A stretch of DNA of 64,000 bases from Epiperipatus broadwayi (lineage: Eukaryota > Onychophora > Udeonychophora > Euonychophora > Peripatidae): assembly GCA_028023455.1 (NCBI GenBank), contig JAQFVV010000255.1, positions 1,145,699 to 1,209,698 on the forward strand, read 5' to 3'. The position numbers were made by a program, and so were the translations under genes. Below the pieces are notes generated by a model. It saw nothing but the letters and a program-made list of their open reading frames with translations, had not been told where the DNA came from and did no database searches. Shown one piece after another: positions 12,441-23,160 of this stretch (position 1 is its first letter; each line of letters opens with the position of its first letter).

Positions 12441-13024
12441 GAATCCATTTCTACGTTCCCCCCTTCCTTTATGATTTTCCCTATGTTGGCTATCTGACTT
12501 TCTCCATCTTCCTCATTTTCATCTTTTATCTCTTCTAACCTCCTTACTACCTTGTCCATATCATTTACCCCTATCAAGAATCGTTTTGCCCATGCGGGTA
12601 ATCCCCTTCCTGCTATTCTGATCAACCATTCCTCAGATGGTGCGCCTACGTTTATCTGTCTTAGCTGTGCCATTCTCCTGCGAAAAAATCCTTCCATCGT
12701 TTCTCCTGATTCCCATTCTTCATTTTCAATTTCACGTAAGGCTCTCATTTGTCTTGCCTTTCCCCAATAGCTCTCCTTTATCATTTCTCTGTATTGCCTG
12801 AATGTCTTTGGTTTCTGTTGTATTGATTTCCACCAGTCTAGAGCCCCTTCCCGTATATGGCTGACTGCTATGGCTATTTTGCCCTCTTCATTAAATGTTT
12901 TGTAAGCGAATAATCTCTCTAGGCTCTCTATGTGTTCATTTGGATCCTCATTACTCTTTCCCTTAAATGTCTGTACCATTTTTCCTGTTTCACATTCCCA
13001 CATATTTTCGTTATTGCCGTCCAT
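12425..13024 (-). CDS. gag: Gypsy Gag (short, no zinc knuckle)
   Basis: The 199-codon frame lies directly upstream of pol in the minus-strand gypsy element and overlaps it. Its middle has the usual retrotransposon Gag pattern, with GALDWWKSIQ, a QMRALREIENEEW segment and ETMEGFFRRRMAQLRQI. It ends in an acidic, Glu/Asp-rich tail. No CCHC zinc knuckle is visible, so nucleic acid binding must use another surface. The stop codon TAG follows an AAAA run. A -1 shift on that run continues directly into the protease frame. The start is the first ATG after the leader. Confidence 0.85.
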   Translation of the reverse strand: MDGNNENMWECETGKMVQTFKGKSNEDPNEHIESLERLFAYKTFNEEGKIAIAVSHIREGALDWWKSIQQKPKTFRQYREMIKESYWGKARQMRALREIENEEWESGETMEGFFRRRMAQLRQINVGAPSEEWLIRIAGRGLPAWAKRFLIGVNDMDKVVRRLEEIKDENEEDGESQIANIGKIIKEGGNVEMDSNALK

Positions 13025-13408
13025 TTGATAAAAGATTTTTTTTTTTTTTTTATATTTGCTCTATTATAACTTTTGTTACTACCGTTTACGGGAATGTGGT
13101 TCTTTTTTCTTTTGATTTTATTCGTTTTATGGTGACAGCGACCGATCGGCGTCCGCTCCCTTATCTCCTGCTATGTTTTATTTATTTGTTTATTTTGCTC
13201 CGGTTCCCGATGTTTTGTTTACATATTTGCGATGTTAAGAATCGCCGCGATTTTGTTCCGTTTGTTTATTTTTTTTTTTTTCAGCTTTTGTTTACATAAA
13301 CATTTCCGCGTCTTCTCCCAGGTTCGGCCGCTTTTGCTAGTATCTAGATTTGCTTTATCTTTATGTTTAGAAGCGTCATTTATACTAGCCTCACGTTGGA
13401 AGCGCCAA
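13025..13408 (-). other. Gypsy 5' leader and primer-binding site
   Basis: This is the untranslated segment between the 5' LTR and gag on the minus strand. Immediately after the LTR the coding strand reads TTGGCGCTTCCAACGTGAGG. The TGG near the start and its position fit a primer-binding site for a tRNA 3' end. I cannot name the tRNA from memory. The leader also has A-rich runs on the coding strand, including a long run just upstream of gag. Confidence 0.65.
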
Positions 13409-15470
13409 TGTAACCGGCCGACTATCTCACCGAGATTACGGGCTTCGAAATAAACATGACATAGCGTAAGGCTTTATTTATTTTCTTATATCGACAGTTA
13501 TTCACTATCCACACAAGGGGGCGCCAGATACGATTATTTAAGTGGATTTTAATTACTCGCATCACCTTACATCATGTCAAAACGATTTCGAAGTCTAATC
13601 CCACCCACTAGCTCAAACTCCCAGCATGGACCAATAAGGTTTCTCAAGGTTGTTACATGATTGTTTCTAGGACGACTCCTCCCGGAAAAGACGCATTGTC
13701 CGCTAATGAAAAATCAGCATGGTTTTCTAATTACTCGACTACGGCATAAGATTCATTTATTGGTTGTCACTGACCTATGAGGTGGTTCGTTTACGCCCCG
13801 AACACTAGGCTTACAAGTTCATCCCCCCGATTTATCGTATATAACATAATTATTTGACGTTTACTTCGATTGATTATAGACCCGCCCGCTCTTAAATCTA
13901 TCTTAACTAAGGTTAAATAAGAAACATCGTGACTTACGGCACGATGTTGACATAATTAATAAAGTAAATAAATTGAAATGAAAATTAAATTTAACTAAAT
14001 ATACTTCAAAGATAAGTCATTAAAGAATAAATAAACTACGGTTTTGAGTGTGTGTGAAAAGATTTGAGAAATGCTCGACTTGATTAGATATTGAACAAAT
14101 TTATTAAATGTGAAAAGAAAACATTATTAATTGATTTATTACACACGCGCACATACATTCACGCTCACAGAGAATCATAATTAGTCATAACATAATGTGA
14201 ATAACGAGATAAAGTTCCTTTCTAGTTGATAAAATATATTATCTTTCCTGAGCTTCGCTTAAGTTCAAAGTTCATGTTTACAAAGTTCTGTAACAAAGAT
14301 AAACTATCATGATGAGGAAAGTTTTAAGATTTGTTTGTGCAAATTTATGTTGGTTAATTACGAGATTGCCTTATGAGTTTCTAAATTGAGTGAGTGAACA
14401 TAATATAAAACATATTTACCTAGGATTTGTCTTGGTTACAACGAACATTGATTGGTCTGGACGAGTTTGGGTATTTCACGGAACATTTCTATTATTAGGA
14501 GCATCAACTTCACACGACGATGTTATCGGAATTTCATAGCTTCGGAGATATTTCAGTAGCGGAGCGCCGATCAGTCACTGAAGGGTTTATTAGCCCCTCA
14601 TGACAGTCGACGCTCTTGGTATTAATTTCATAATGATCATCTTCAATACTGAGGAATAAATCAAGCTAATTCAGAACAATTTTATTGTTAAAATAAAAGC
14701 ATAAGCATCGGAATAAAATGAGCAGGTGATAACTCGGAATACTGAGAATCGGAAAATAAAAAACAACAGCAATGATAACGTATCAATCGAAATGAATCGA
14801 ATCGAACCATTGAATAGGTTTTGACTGGTATTTATAAGGGTTGATCCATATCTTGGGATCCAATCTACCCCCAGAGTTCCCTGTTCCTGGAGTTGTCGTT
14901 CAGGTCCGCGTTTGAGGTACCTGTTCACTCACTCTTTGTGCTAAAGGCAATATTTATTTTGAGACAATCTCATTTTGCAATCTCACTCAACCAACCTTAT
15001 CCTTCACACCTCGAATGCATGCGTGTGTGCGTGTGTTTTACCAGAACAATACAAGCTATATTAAATTTAGAAGTCGAGCATTTTATCTTTTCCTCAAATC
15101 TTTTCTATAAGTTTTATTCTAGTTAAAACTATATTTCTAAAATAAACATTTTTAAATACCCCGTGGTGTTTTTGATTGACAATTATATTTTACTATTTAG
15201 GAGAGCATATTATATTTTATTATTTAGGAGAGCAAATTATATTTTGTTATTATTTTTTTTATTATCTAAAAGCTTTAATCATTTAATTAGACGTTTACCG
15301 TCTGTATTTTATCAATGTGTTTTATAAATGTATTTATGAGAGAAACAAAACTATTACAAGTTACGAAAATAAAATTACGAGTGTTTTAGGTTGCTTGCTG
15401 GGGGTGTGTGTGTGTTTATTTACATCGACTTGTCTTGTTATAATACATATACCGACTTTGTCTCGGTATA
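13409..15470 (-). repeat. 5' LTR of the gypsy element
   Basis: This 2062-bp repeat is the partner of the copy at 7156-9213. It is the upstream LTR relative to gag-pol on the minus strand and so should supply the promoter. It ends at GGTATA (plus strand), followed by the CTAT target duplication at 15471-15474. Confidence 0.93.
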
Positions 15471-16085
15471 CTATCTTATTTTTAATGTCTAATTTTTCAC
15501 ACACTTCATTTTCAATAGAAAATAAACTTAAACTATTAAGCCTTGTTTGTGACATAGTTGTTTTTAAATACATTTTTAATTCATTTAAATATGAAAATGA
15601 ATGCCCATTGCTTGCAACATTTACTGATATGGTTAAAAAAATTTAAGTCTATTGCAAAATTTGAAAAAAATAAATTATTTGGCACTATAAATTAAAGAAT
15701 GTCTAAAGGGTTTTCAATTTTTGATGTAGTTGTTTGGAAAATGTCTTTGTAATTTAGTATCTTGTCAAAAAATTATATAGCATTTATTTCTTTATTGTTA
15801 CCATCTCTCAAAATAATTTGTAAGTTATCACAATATTTTTGCAAATCTTCATTACCAATTTCAAACTCTCTATATAAAAAACTAAAATAACCAACATGTG
15901 TTTTGAGCTGTTCACAATGTTTTTAAAAATTACCTGCAGTATTTAAAAGAGTATAAAATACATTGACTTTAAATTTATCTTCTGCTGTTTGTGATTGCTC
16001 ATCTAGATGTTCATACTGAAATAATGTTTTTTTTCTTTCGTTGTTGAATCACTAATACAAATTTAAACTATGTTTCTTAATCAAC
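15471..16085 (-). pseudogene. hAT transposase remnant (ZMYM1/TTF-like), split by gypsy
   Basis: On the minus strand, translation with several frame changes gives a hAT C-terminal dimerisation region: MYLKTTMSQTRLNSLSLFSI followed by ENEVCEKLDIKNKI. This matches the pattern of ZMYM1/TTF-type hAT transposases, which read roughly RSTMSQERLNGLAxLSIE. Upstream parts (EEDKFKVNVFYTLLN-like, FLYREFEIGNEDLQKYC) also fit such proteins but contain stops. The gypsy element interrupts it after DIKNKI. The remaining codons (DNFEISS) continue at 7151 and below on the minus strand. It is a dead transposon relic. Confidence 0.75.
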
Positions 16086-16167
16086 ATCATCATTTAATTG
16101 TTTTTCAGTTTTAAGAACTTTTTTATAATTTGTATCTGATTGTCATTTGGGAGTCTATGGTTTTAAT

Positions 16168-16340
16168 CACCAATATACATATTTCATGCTAAACCAGCAA
16201 TCACCAGTTGGTCCAGATTATCATCATGCTCAGATATAGATTAATATAGCCAATCTTCATACTTTAATGGACAGGCTTCAATCCACTCCACCCTCCAACT
16301 TCTCAACTGTCTCTCCAATTGAAAAATAAGTGTAAATTAA
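16168..16340 (-). repeat. Family B repeat fragment (minus)
   Basis: It includes the hammerhead block (16168-16214) and the segment through CATACTTTAATGGACAGGC to CCAATTGAAAA. The core reads CUGGUGA instead of CUGAUGA, so position A6 is lost and the ribozyme should be inactive. The 3' tail of family B appears separately at 16560-16690 on the plus strand, so the pair is a broken inverted arrangement. Confidence 0.75.
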
Positions 16341-16559
16341 AGCTATTTAACTCTTTACATTTTCAATTAGGAGGGGTTTATAATACTTTTTTGAAATTTT
16401 AGATTTGATCACTTCAGCAATGAAATTAAAAACAAAGCAAGAGTTTTATATCTTAAAATCAAAGAGTTTATATTTATCTGTTGTTTAATAATTTTTCATA
16501 AGTTATTTAGTAGAATTAATTCAGTTAATAAATCTCTTCAAGACAAAAATATGAGTACA

Positions 16560-16690
16560 TCACTAGTTGTATCAGTGTTATGAGATAGAATGGAGAGTGT
16601 TGGGTCATGTGAAAGTCTGTGATCATATACCCTATATATTACATTTATTGATACAGGTGTATAATAAGCCTGTATTTCAGTTATTATATA
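16560..16690 (+). repeat. Family B repeat tail fragment (plus)
   Basis: It matches the family B end: TGTATCAGTGTTATGAGATAG, GTGAAAGTCTGTG, ATACCCTATATATTACAT and AATAAGCCTGTATTTCAG. It is followed within 30 bp by an (AAT) array. Confidence 0.75.
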
Positions 16691-16714
16691 ATTTTTATAA
16701 TATTCTAATTATGG

Positions 16715-16846
<132 letters not shown>

Positions 16847-16849
16847 GAA

Positions 16850-18645
16850 ATAAAGTGGATAATTAATAATTTTCTGAGAAGTGAAATTCACTCATTTTAG
16901 CATTTCTAAGAAAATTGTTTACAAAGATTACTTCCATTAATTTTAAAACTAGATAAAACAAATATTCAATATGCAAATGTGTAACAATTTCTTAACTAGT
17001 GTGGTCAAAATAGCTTAAAATCTTCCATTTCAATAACATCTTTAAATTTCATTTTATTCATGCATTTCACCATGATGAAGATTTTTCAGATGTTTTTCTT
17101 ATTGATTAGGATATTTGAAAGACATAGACATAATATTTTAAAACATATTTTAATAAAATTAAATATACATATCACAATGTTAAAAGAAATATTTATATTA
17201 CAGATATTAAAATAAATGAATTTTATTTTATTTATTGTTCCCACAGTAATTGAGATTTTATTTCAAATTTAAAATAACTTTACCTAAATATTTTAAAATA
17301 GTATTTATGTAAATTTAAATATACATGCACATACACATTAAATTGCTGCATTAAAATATATGCCACTATTGTAAGCAGTTTGTGTTATATGTATATTAAT
17401 ATAAATTTTGCTTTACTGATCCTATTTTAACTAATTTCTCCATATATATATATATATATATCACTATTTATTTTTTATATAAGTCTTAAAATGTATACCC
17501 CTTATACATGTATATAATATTTAGTATGTGTACATAATAATGTATGAGTATATACATAAATTAAAAAAATGAATAGCCATTCATACCTTAAATTATGATG
17601 AACCAAAGTGTTAATTTTAAATTTTGTTTAAATACATAAAATGAGAAATTAATCATTACATATCAAATAAAAGACACAAATATCAAGTCAAAAAAACATT
17701 CATATTTTTGACATTCTATTTTTTGAAATTTTAAAATATCAATATAAACAAAATTTCTAATAATAATAATTTTTTGGAAAGATTTTAAAATATTTTAGAG
17801 ATAATTTTACAAATTTGAATTAACTCTTACTGTGGTCATTTTTATTGGCCGAGTGAGATAAAACTCTAAACTTTTAATTGGTCAATTCTCAAACTCAACC
17901 ATAAAAATATATTTATCTTTTAATATTATATTCACTTTAGTTTCGTTTGTAAAAAGTATATTAATAATTTGTCAGGTTATGAAAGTGAACGAAAGTTTTT
18001 TTCAAAAATAAATTTTTATTTATAATTATAAAAATATTTGATAGCAGCAAATCTAAAATGAACATTGCTCACCAACTAAAAAGTATTGCTGATGTCCATG
18101 ATTTCTTTCCCAATTTTACGTTGCGGAAAAGTAAATAATTTTACTAAAATCTTAACTATTTTTCTAAAATAATTTTATTTTTAACATATTTTATCAAAAT
18201 AATTTATAATATGTCAAAAAATACTTTTAAAATGGTCTAAAAAAATTCATTTATCACTTTCAAAATAAAACAAAAGAAATCATAGCGGTAAAATTTATTG
18301 ACAAGCAGTTTTCTTTATCCTCTACAGTTAACAACCAATCAGCTGCAAGGACAGACTGTCCCCTGCTTTTGTTAGACTTACAATGTCACATTTATTGATT
18401 TTTTACTTGTTAAATAATTCAAGAGAGGTCAGGATCATATGGTAGTTTTTCTAAGCTTTCAAACAAGTGTATAAACTGTAACATAGCTCAAAAAGTGGCC
18501 AATTTCGAGCGACCTAAAGCTGTTGATGTGGATTAGCATATAGAGCTAGGAAATTGTTAATATATAGATAAATTTCTTAAAGAACAAATGGTTTCAACAT
18601 TCAGAAGACTAAAAATTTTAAAATCATAAAAATAAAGTAATTTTT
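16850..18645. other. AT-rich sequence, no gene seen
   Basis: Mostly A/T runs with a TA microsatellite at about 17444-17460. There is no family-level protein similarity that I can recognise. The section 18060-18560 is slightly less AT-rich but gives no convincing frame. Confidence 0.4.
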
Positions 18646-18648
18646 ATA

Positions 18649-18862
18649 TTAAATGCTTTTATTGACTCTGCACTAAAAAACAAAAAAAATATTTTTTTCT
18701 TCAACCACAATTTGGGTTTTTAGATTTAACTTCAAATAAAAGCATGAGGGAGGAGTCCACCCCCACCCCCCATGTTTTTATTTCAAGTTAAATCTAAAAA
18801 TCCAATTGTAATTGAAAGAAATTTATTTGTTGTTTTTTAGTCCACAGTCAATAAAAGCATTT
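18649..18862. repeat. Foldback (MITE-like) element
   Basis: The ends TTAAATGCTTTTATTGACT and AGTCAATAAAAGCATTTA are inverted repeats. The arms continue inward through AAATTTGGGTTTTTAGATTTAACTT-type sequence and its complement, around a C-rich centre (CCACCCCCACCCCC). There is no coding capacity. It looks like a non-autonomous DNA transposon. Confidence 0.8.
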
Positions 18863-18898
18863 ATTTTTGAAAAAAATCTCTATTATCTTTTATGGTTA

Positions 18899-19185
<287 letters not shown>

Positions 19186-19780
19186 ATCAAAAAATTGCAG
19201 AATGAATTCACAGTAGGTTTTCGAACCCCTCCTAACACCAATAGAATTTTGAACAATTCTAAGGACAAAATTGATCTACAATCAACACCACATGTGGTGT
19301 ACAAGTTGGCATGCCCTCAGGCAAACTGCGGTGCAGTATACTATGGTGAGACTTGGGCCACAATAAACAATAGAGTGGCTCAGCACAAATACTTATACAA
19401 AAGAGTATTAAGAAGAAATAAAGGCAGCTCAGTATTTGTGGACTACCAAAAAGAGGCTAATCATGAATTTGAACCTGCAAATGCTAGAATAATTGCAACT
19501 GAAAGAAATGACATCAAAAGGAAAGTTAAAGAAGCATGGTATATATCAAGAGATTTGAAAGCAATAAACAGGAGAGATACATGCTTTTCCATTTCAAAGA
19601 TATGGACAATGTAAATAAGCTTGCATGGATTTGCATAAATTACTACATTAGAAGGCTATGAATATGAATTGTAAGCTCTGAAAGCGCTTAACCTTAAGAA
19701 ATATTAATATAATTGTTGAATTTAATTTCACTATATACGTTAAGCATATTTAATATTACATAGTTATCAATAGTGAAGAA
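19186..19780 (+). pseudogene. PLE GIY-YIG endonuclease fragment, 5'-truncated
   Basis: The coding part (19186-19614) starts FTVGFRTPPNTNRILNNSKD and carries the GIY-YIG-like core VVYKLACPQ...AVYYGET, then RVAQHKYLYKR, RIIATERNDIKRKVKEAWYI and a stop. This is the C-terminal endonuclease of Penelope-like retroelements. The RT domain is absent. The 3' tail includes GAAAGCGCTTAACC, which also occurs in the PLE fragments at 61-62.5 kb and 33.25 kb. It begins exactly at one TTA/CTA array and ends at another. The frame is intact but has no start of its own. Confidence 0.85.
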
Positions 19781-19785
19781 AAAAT

Positions 19786-19794
19786 CGGAAATTA

Positions 19795-19870
<76 letters not shown>

Positions 19871-19955
19871 GTTATTATTATTATTGTTATTATTTTATTG
19901 TTGTTGGTATTATCATTATTGTTATTGTTATTATTATTATTACTATTATTATTAA
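19786..19955 (+). repeat. (TTA)n/(CTA)n array on the other PLE flank
   Basis: The same TTA then CTA order as at 18899-19185 recurs, followed by imperfect GTTATTATT units. With the PLE fragment between them, this looks like one array split or duplicated by retroelement insertion. Confidence 0.9.
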
Positions 19956-19959
19956 AGTA

Positions 19960-20515
19960 TCTCAAATTTTTAACACATGATCATTTTATGTTTGTAAACT
20001 TTTAATAAATTTAACCTAACTAAATTCATATTTAACAAGAAAGCTATCCTGAAGACATAAGAGGAAATAATTCTTTTCAATATGTAATAAATGTTTATAA
20101 GTGGTGGAGTAAGAGTTAAAAATTTAAGATTAATTTTATTTGGGTATGACTAATTAAAAAAAAAGGTTCAGACCAACTAAAAAAGTGTTTAAATTTCAAT
20201 TTCCACTAGAGGGCTCAAATGTCATAAAAATTCCTAAGCAATTAACCATGAACTGTTTATTATATTAATACTGACAAGAGTATCATTGTTGTACTTGAAA
20301 TATGCCAACAAACTTGAACTAATTGTTAAACTTTAAATAATTATGCAATTACTAATAAGAATTGCTAAAAATTATAAATAAATAATTTAAATTATCTGTT
20401 TCTGAGATTATTTGCATATATTAAATTTTTAATTAGATAAAAAAACTCATGATAATTGCGGGTTGACAGGTATTTTACTCTATAATGATTGCAATAATAA
20501 AAACAGCAATGATCA
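19960..20515. other. AT-rich sequence, no gene seen
   Basis: No open frame or repeat that I can assign. Confidence 0.4.
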
Positions 20516-20518
20516 TTT

Positions 20519-20630
20519 GGGTTCCCTTCTTTTCTTCCAATGCCCAAGCTTGTGGTTAAGACCTGTAGAGGTCCCTACCTTCGCATTTTCAACCGCACAT
20601 GCTTTAGGTTTATTGCCTTAGTAAATATTA
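20519..20630 (+). repeat. Family D repeat, about 110 bp
   Basis: It contains CCCTTCTTTTCTTCCAA, TTAAGACCTGTAGAGGTCCC, TCGCATTTTCAACCGCACAT and TTGCCTTAGTAAATATT. GACCTGTAGAGGTC forms a small hairpin. The same block occurs at 25848-25962 (minus) and 47070-47180 (plus). Conservation between copies is high for this AT-rich region. The type of element is unknown. Confidence 0.8.
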
Positions 20631-20634
20631 AAAA

Positions 20635-21245
20635 CAAATTTTGTGGTTTAAAATATTTGTTTTTAAAGCTTTTATAAATCATTAGGGTTTAAAAATTATA
20701 ATAATGCATATATTCTTCCTTTTCTTTTTGCGTGTGTGTGTTAGTGGATGTGAGACCGTTTTTTTTTAATTCAAAATACATCACTCGATAAAATTTAATA
20801 TTGACTTTCTACTCTTTTTTTTTTCATATTTCTCAATATAAAGACAGAGCAAAATTGAATTCATAAAAAAGAAAAAAACTATATTGACACAAATTTCAAA
20901 TACCAGCACATTCAAACACCCTTTCATATATGTATTTATTTAATTTACAGTATTTCCTTTTTATTTTTTATTAAAAATTTTAATTAACATCTATTTATTC
21001 TACTGCTGTTGGTACAACGTTTGTAAGATTTTTATTTTTTTGCAGTAATCGCGGATTTACTAGACTTGTTTATATTTCATTAATAAACTAATCAATAATA
21101 TAGATAATATTAAAAAAAATAATTCTAACATTGTTTACAGTTAAGTTTCTACTTCGAAAAACAATATTTAATGTGTTAAGACTCTGAAATAATTCAACAA
21201 GTATTGAAGGGGGGGAAGAAATGTAGGCAGATTAGCTATTAAATA
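20635..21245. other. AT-rich sequence, no gene seen
   Basis: Homopolymer runs only. No gene or repeat assigned. Confidence 0.4.
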
Positions 21246-21249
21246 CTTA

Positions 21250-21655
21250 TTAAAATAGACAAAACTCTCTATATGTATTGCCATTCAGTGCAAGCCAGAG
21301 TAATTAATAGATGCCAGAAGGCTTGTGCATAAAACCCCCATCTAATGCCTACTCATCCAATATCCCCAGACTAGTTTCTGGCTTGTGGCCTCATCAGTGA
21401 GAAGCCTTGGGTCTGAGAGCACTGCACCTAGATCTTAGGATTTAATGCAGCCCTACACCAGCCACTTTTTATCTCTACTTAACTACAAAACTATGAGTCT
21501 TAAATTGAAAACACTGTAATATTTTCAATCCAAGCTCACTAGCCTGTATAGTCATATAGGTCTGGACTCAGTTCAGTATCTATACATTTTGGTGACTTTG
21601 GTTCTTTAATAACCATAGCCACCACTATCCTATTAGGCAGGATTGGTTTTAAGCC
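21250..21655 (-). repeat. Family A unit, near full length
   Basis: This single-orientation copy shows the whole unit of about 400 bp. It runs from TAAAATAGACAAAACTCTCT through the hammerhead block (minus strand), a region with CACCTAGATCTTAGG, AATTTTCAATCCAAGCTCAC and GTCTGGACTCAGTTCAG, and ends at GGTTTTAAGCCAATAAACAT. Because it is not an inverted dimer, it is the best copy for defining the monomer. No frame is conserved across copies, so it is non-coding. Confidence 0.8.
21363..21406 (-). ncRNA. Hammerhead-like core, family A (variant stem II)
   Basis: On the minus strand: CUGAUGA, then GGC CACAA GCC with an extra A, then GAAAC UA GUC and UGGGGA pairing back to UUCUCA before the core. The CUGANGA and GAAA boxes are intact. 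One base is missing at the start of stem II compared with other family A copies. Confidence 0.55.
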
Positions 21656-22075
21656 AATAAACATCACATGATCACTATTTCTTAAGCTTTCTTGTAACTG
21701 TTATTAAAACAGGCAAAAGTCTCTATACATATTGCACTCAGTGCAAACCAGAGTAATCAATGGATGGCAGAAGACTTGGGTATAAAATCCCCATCTAGTT
21801 CCTAAATCATCCAATATCCCCAGACTAGTTTCTGGCTTGTGGCCTTCATCAGTGAGGAGCGTTGGATCTGAGAGCACTGCACCTAGCCAGAAACTAGTCT
21901 GGGGATATTGGATGAGTAGGCACTAGATGGGGATTTTATGCACAAGCCTTCTGGCATTCATTGATTACTCTGACTTGCACTGAGTGGCAATATGTATAGA
22001 GAGTTTTGCCTGTTTTAATAACAGTTATAAGCAAACATAAGAAATGATGATCATGTAATGTTTATTGGCTACAAA
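21656..22075. repeat. Family A foldback (inverted dimer)
   Basis: The left arm begins AGCCAATAAACATCACATG and passes TAAAACAGG, CCAATATCCCCAGACTAG and GGCCTTCATCAGTGAGGAGC. After GCACTGCACCTAG the sequence turns round and reads back CCAGAAACTAGTCTGGGG, ATTGGATGAGTAGGCACTAG and so on to TAACAGTTATAAGCAAACAT. The two arms could fold into a long hairpin of about 180 bp per arm. The left arm has a full hammerhead; the right arm lacks CUGANGA. Confidence 0.9.
21816..21860 (-). ncRNA. Hammerhead ribozyme candidate, family A (best copy)
   Basis: Minus strand, type I order. Stem I 5' strand GCUCCUCA, then CUGAUGA, stem II GGC/GCC with loop CACAA closed by an A-A mismatch, GAAA, stem III AC/GU with a 2-nt loop, cleavage triplet GUC, then UGGGGA. 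Stem I pairs A-U, C-G, U-G, C-G, C-G, U-A. All catalytic-core positions match the hammerhead consensus. The very short stem III is typical of PLE-type hammerheads, which tend to act as dimers. Confidence 0.75.
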
Positions 22076-22079
22076 ATAC

Positions 22080-22600
22080 TTATTACATTTGTTTAGATTG
22101 TGAGTATAAATTCGGGATACAGTTGAATATATGAGAAACAAAATTTTTAGGAACTTTAATTAAGAGTTATAACTATTGACAGTAGAATGTTGGTCCATAG
22201 TATCATTATTTGATCAGGGCATACATTTCAAATAGTTATTAATGTAGTTTAAATATGATTTAAATACATGCATTTGCAAATGTGATATAATTTGATTTGA
22301 TTGAAAATATAAATGTTATTTAATTTAAATTAGATAAATTTGAATATTTAAATGCTGTATTATATTTTTTACAATTAAAATTCATCGTTTTATTCAGTTT
22401 ATAATTATAATTTAAATTACAAAGTACTGATACAAATGATCCAATTTAATTGTCTTTAAGTACTAGTGATTTTAAGCAGTATTAAACTAAAACAAAATTA
22501 ATTTTTTTTGCCGATTGGAGACTTTTTTATGACATTCAAAAACTGATAGAAAATATATGGGGAAAATATACTTAAAACGTAATGCAGATAGTTTTTTTTT
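22080..22600. other. AT-rich sequence, no gene seen
   Basis: No assignable gene or repeat. Confidence 0.4.
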
Positions 22601-22608
22601 TTTCATAT

Positions 22609-22706
22609 GTCATAGCATCGGCCGGGAGGCGAACCCACAACCATCTGCAACCAACTACTTGCTTGCAAGGCGGCTGCGATAACCTCTCGGCTAACAACGC
22701 TTGACA
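22609..22706 (-). repeat. tRNA-like hairpin element, copy 1
   Basis: On the minus strand it reads TGTCAAGCGTTG, then TAGCCGAGAGG (a match to the pol III A box), a loop CTTGCAA, GGTTCGCCTCC (B box with one change), and CCGATGCTATGACA. The ends pair as an extended acceptor stem. tRNA folding is imperfect: the anticodon stem does not pair well. It is a tRNA-derived element or pseudogene, not a clean tRNA. Two relatives occur at 25589-25676 and 49385-49497. Confidence 0.7.
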
Positions 22707-22709
22707 AGA

Positions 22710-23160
22710 TTATTTTTTAATATTCAAAATGATATATGTAAATACACACAGGATTCAATAAATAATATTAACACTTGTAATATCTTTATTAATATGGTAA
22801 ATTGCTATTTTTAATCAAAAATGTTTTTTTTTTTTCAAGACAAAAAAAATCGTTTATAAAAAAATTCTCATCAAATAACATATAGCCTAAGTAGCAAAGA
22901 TTAAATATGTAACGAATATACAAAGAGCTTTACTACAAAGACGTAACCAGGTTAACCTAATAATAATTTTATTGTAAATAAGAGAATACAACTTGTCAGA
23001 TGCTTAAGTCACATTATCACATTGACAATCATTAATTCATGTCACATGATAAGGTTGCTATAGTGATGTTTTCATCAAGAAATATCATAGTACTCCTTTA
23101 TTGAGTGAATTTCATATTGTTCTATCAACATATTTACTTTATCTTTATATTATATATAGA
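22710..23160. other. AT-rich sequence, no gene seen
   Basis: No assignable gene. The phrase ATCACATTGACAATCATTAATTC and nearby bases do not match the repeats catalogued here. Confidence 0.4.

Larger units (their letters stand above)
7156..15470 (-). mobile_element. Near-intact Ty3/gypsy LTR retrotransposon
   Basis: The element is about 8.3 kb on the minus strand: 5' LTR at 13409-15470, leader, gag, pro-RT-RNaseH-IN, then 3' LTR at 7156-9213. The LTRs are nearly identical along more than 2 kb. A 4-bp direct repeat CTAT flanks it (7152-7155 and 15471-15474). Removing the element with one CTAT restores an open reading frame of the interrupted hAT relic, which confirms the ends. The domain order protease, RT, RNase H, integrase places it in the Metaviridae/Ty3-gypsy group. 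No envelope frame is present. High LTR identity and an open pol suggest a recent insertion. Clade assignment would need a phylogeny. Confidence 0.95.

Noticed and set aside
20519-20630. Family D as a Helitron end
   Set aside because: There is a short hairpin, but no CTRR terminus at the right distance and no TC start.
22609-22706. Functional tRNA gene
   Set aside because: The anticodon stem does not pair, the B box is altered and the outer stem extends beyond a normal acceptor. The other two copies show the same outer stem, so it is a repeat family.
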